Positions 62,083 through 64,000 of a stretch of 64,000 nt of DNA are shown piece by piece. Source of the stretch: Tunturiibacter gelidiferens (GTDB lineage Bacteria > Acidobacteriota > Terriglobia > Terriglobales > Acidobacteriaceae). A model generated the notes under the pieces. It was not told the DNA's origin. It searched no databases and was given only the letters and a program-made list of their open reading frames with translations. The translations under genes were made by a program, and so were the position numbers. The first letter of the stretch is position 1; the number at the start of each line of letters is the position of its first letter. The stretch spans positions 124,001-188,000 of the forward strand of contig NZ_JACHEB010000001.1 of assembly GCF_014201335.1 (NCBI RefSeq), in the 5' to 3' direction.

Positions 62083-62181
62083 AATGAATCCTTCTGTCAC
62101 CGAACTCAATCTACTCACCAGCAGACGAAACCTGCCAGCCCCAAGTGGCTCGAAAAGATCTCAACCGAAGAGGAATAAGTC

Positions 62182-62928
62182 ATGAGCAAGCTCAAAGGTA
62201 AAGTAGCAGTCGTCACGGGCGCATCCAAGGGTATCGGAGCAGCCATCGCCAAATCGCTCGCCTCTGAAGGCGCATCCGTCGTCGTCAACTACGCCTCCAG
62301 CAAGTCTGGTGCGGACACGGTTGTTGCCGCGATCACCGCTGCAGGCGGTAAAGCAGTAGCCGTCGGTGGAGATGTCTCCAAAGCTGCCGAGGCACAAGGC
62401 ATCGTCGACGCTGCGATCAAGAACTATGGTCGTCTCGACATTCTTGTCAACAACTCCGGCGTCTACGAGTTCTCTTCTATCGAAGACGTTACGGAAGAGC
62501 AGTTTCACAAGATCTTCAACATCAACGTGCTCGGCGTTCTTCTCACTACCCGAGCGGCCGTCAAACACCTAGGCGAAGGAGCGAGCATCATCAACATCGG
62601 CTCCGGCGTCAGTAGCCTCACCCCTCCCAACAGCGCTGTCTACACCGCCACGAAAGGCGCTCTCGATTCCATCACCGGCGTCCTGGCGAAGGAACTCGGG
62701 GCGAGGAAGATCCGCGTCAACTCCGTCAACCCGGGCATCGTCGATACGGAAGGCACGCAAACCGCAGGCTTCATTGGTTCTGATTTCGAAAAAGCTCTTG
62801 TGGCGCAAACCCCTCTCGGCCGAGCAGGCCGGGTCGACGACATCGCCTCCGTCGTTTCCTTCTTCGCATCAGACGATGCGAAGTGGATCACTGGCGAGCG
62901 CGTCATCACTGGCGGTGGTCTCCGCTGA
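62182..62928 (+). CDS. SDR-family oxidoreductase
   Basis: A 248-residue NAD(P)-dependent enzyme: 'VVTGASKGIGAAIAKSLA' at residue 9, 'LVNNSGVYEF' near 88, catalytic Ser in 'IINIGSGVSS' (near 138) and Y-T-A-T-K (near 153). All classical residues are present, as in 3-oxoacyl-ACP reductases and glucose dehydrogenases. AGAGGAA precedes ATG 62182. Under the divergent ArsR-type protein. Confidence 0.92.
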   Translation: MSKLKGKVAVVTGASKGIGAAIAKSLASEGASVVVNYASSKSGADTVVAAITAAGGKAVAVGGDVSKAAEAQGIVDAAIKNYGRLDILVNNSGVYEFSSIEDVTEEQFHKIFNINVLGVLLTTRAAVKHLGEGASIINIGSGVSSLTPPNSAVYTATKGALDSITGVLAKELGARKIRVNSVNPGIVDTEGTQTAGFIGSDFEKALVAQTPLGRAGRVDDIASVVSFFASDDAKWITGERVITGGGLR

Positions 62929-63032
62929 TTAACCGAGATCTCTCGAATGCTCATCAGCATCGTGCGTTCGAGAGATTCTTCCCACATCTCGGCCGGAACA
63001 ATTCGAGCAGCTAACAGCAAAGGATAAATGAC

Positions 63033-63764
63033 ATGGGTAAGATAGACGGAAAAGTAGCAGTCATCACAGCAGCTACGTCAGGCATGGCGCTAGCCACGGC
63101 GAAACTCTTCGTCAAAGAGGGCGCATATGTCTTCATCACCGGCCGCCGCCAGGACAAACTCGATGAAGCTGTCAAGGCAATCGGCAAGAACGTGACTGGG
63201 GTCCAGGGCGACGCAGCCAACCTTGCCGACCTCGACCGTTTGTACGAAACAGTCAAGAGGGAGAAAGGAAAGATCGACATACTCTTCGCTAGCGCAGGCC
63301 AGGGCGAGTTCGCCAAGATCGGCGAAGTCACTGAAGAGCACTTCGATAAGACCTTCGATCTGAACGTACGTGGCACACTCTTCACCGTGCAGAAGGCTCT
63401 CCCGCTGTTTACCGATGGCGGTTCCATCTTCATGAACGGCTCCATCGCCAGCATCAAAGGCTTCCCGGCCTTTGGCGTCTACAGCGCCAGCAAAGCCGCA
63501 GTGCGCTCTTTTGCTCGGACCTGGCTCAACGATCTCAAGGACCGCAAAATCCGCGTCAACGTGCTCAGCCCAGGAACGATCGACACTCCAACCCTCGATC
63601 CTCTCGGGCCCGACGCGAAAGAGTATTTCAAGACGCTTATCCCACGCGGAGAGATCGGTCGCCCGGAAGAGATCGCAACCGTAGCGCTCTTTCTCGCCTC
63701 TGACGATTCAAGTTTCGTCAACGGCATCGAACTCTTCGTAGATGGCGGAACAGCACAGATCTGA
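63033..63764 (+). CDS. SDR-family oxidoreductase
   Basis: A 243-residue paralogue of the preceding gene: '[21 protein letters not shown]' replaces the usual T-G-x-x-x-G-I-G with TAATSGMA, '[10 protein letters not shown]' for N-N-A-G, catalytic Ser ('[11 protein letters not shown]') and Y-S-A-S-K (near 149) present. Many such SDRs reduce quinones or aldehydes. AAGGATAAATGAC before ATG 63033. Same operon as 62182. Confidence 0.92.
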   Translation: MGKIDGKVAVITAATSGMALATAKLFVKEGAYVFITGRRQDKLDEAVKAIGKNVTGVQGDAANLADLDRLYETVKREKGKIDILFASAGQGEFAKIGEVTEEHFDKTFDLNVRGTLFTVQKALPLFTDGGSIFMNGSIASIKGFPAFGVYSASKAAVRSFARTWLNDLKDRKIRVNVLSPGTIDTPTLDPLGPDAKEYFKTLIPRGEIGRPEEIATVALFLASDDSSFVNGIELFVDGGTAQI

Positions 63765-63774
63765 TCAGTGAATA

Positions 63775-64000
63775 TTACTCAAGCGGCGACTGTTTCAGAC
63801 GTGAAGTTGTAGCGGAGAGGTGGGTCACCTTCACGCTCTTCGCCAAGCCAACCAAGGCCAACAGTTTGATACCCCAGTAGTTGAAGTCCAACTCCCACCA
63901 AGCCATCCCGTGGTTCGCAGACACAGGATGAGCGTGGTGATTGTTGTGCCAGCCTTCGCCCCCTGTCAACAGTGCAACCCACCAGCTATTGGTTGAGTCG
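63775..64000 (-). CDS. Acyl-CoA/fatty acid desaturase, 3' end (partial)
   Basis: The last 75 or so codons of a membrane desaturase, cut by the window end. 'NSWWVALLTGGEGWHNNHHAHP' region (GEGWHNNHHAHP, the third His box) and 'WWELDFNYWGIKLLALVGLAK' are typical of delta-9-type acyl desaturases that bind a di-iron centre. The start and first His boxes lie outside. It converges on the SDR gene. Confidence 0.92.
   Translation of the reverse strand, partial: DSTNSWWVALLTGGEGWHNNHHAHPVSANHGMAWWELDFNYWGIKLLALVGLAKSVKVTHLSATTSRLKQSPLE

Noticed and set aside
1..64000. CRISPR arrays, insertion sequences, transposases and integrases
   Set aside because: I looked for regularly spaced repeats and for transposase or integrase motifs and saw none in the window.

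Overview
The window looks like a chromosomal stretch from an acidobacterium of the Terriglobus/Granulicella/Edaphobacter type. This is inferred from the gene families: DUF2950 next to DUF3300, many SPase-I signal peptides and beta-barrel proteins of a Gram-negative envelope, a RhaI/fused-RhaD/LutABC rhamnose cluster and a MoxR-Bat operon. No rRNA is present to settle it. Coding density is high and the genes are arranged as a series of compact clusters.

Layout. (1) 1-2861: a small membrane protein, a decayed phospholipase-D-like gene and a two-TM potassium channel. (2) 3007-13685, minus strand: a long run of secreted or envelope proteins (DUF2950, DUF3300, YceI, patatin/Omp85, a secreted unknown, DUF4136, arylsulfatase, quinol-monooxygenase-like, DUF2490, outer-membrane barrel). 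Two sigma-54-type promoters here (11786-11802 and 13826-13842) each have a pair of CTCCGA-N4-TCGGAG palindromes at nearly the same upstream distance. A GAF-AAA+-Fis sigma-54 activator gene (14181) lies next door. (3) 15988-16021: a tRNA 3'-end remnant. (4) 16096-18771: MarR-controlled efflux/isochorismatase operon. (5) 18951-21476: aquaporin and a divergent AraC/AhpD pair. (6) 21773-31944: a second sigma-54 activator (two GAF domains), followed by egtB, an alpha/beta-hydrolase/SDR/dehydrogenase operon, a DUF417 protein and a flavin disulfide reductase; three more sigma-54-type promoters lie here. (7) 32339: TetR regulator. (8) 32900-43417: rhamnose uptake and catabolism linked to lactate oxidation, with an IclR-HTH/sugar-binding fusion regulator and a shared operator-like motif. 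(9) 43437-49767: moxR-DUF58-DUF4381-batA-batB/C-batD. (10) 50076-61612: a second arylsulfatase (frameshifted), a membrane spermidine-synthase-like protein, a frameshifted MscS channel, DUF481, a MetA-type barrel, a formylglycine-generating enzyme with both catalytic cysteines, and a BNR-repeat secreted protein. (11) 61634-64000: ArsR regulator, two SDRs and the 3' end of a fatty-acid desaturase.

How the genes work together. Rhamnose enters by RhaT, is isomerised by RhaI, phosphorylated by RhaB and cleaved by the aldolase half of the RhaD fusion; its dehydrogenase half can oxidise lactaldehyde to lactate, which LutABC turns into pyruvate. Both sulfatases carry a CTAGR active-site motif that the FGE at 58890 is equipped to convert. 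The most interesting signal is regulatory: two sigma-54 activator genes, each close to sigma-54-type promoters with characteristic tandem palindromes, suggest two local sigma-54 regulons, one controlling an envelope operon of largely unstudied proteins.

Caution: three genes (28652, 51240 and 54975 regions) are broken by what looks like loss of a single base, each compatible with shortening of a short homopolymer. That may be real decay or sequencing error.
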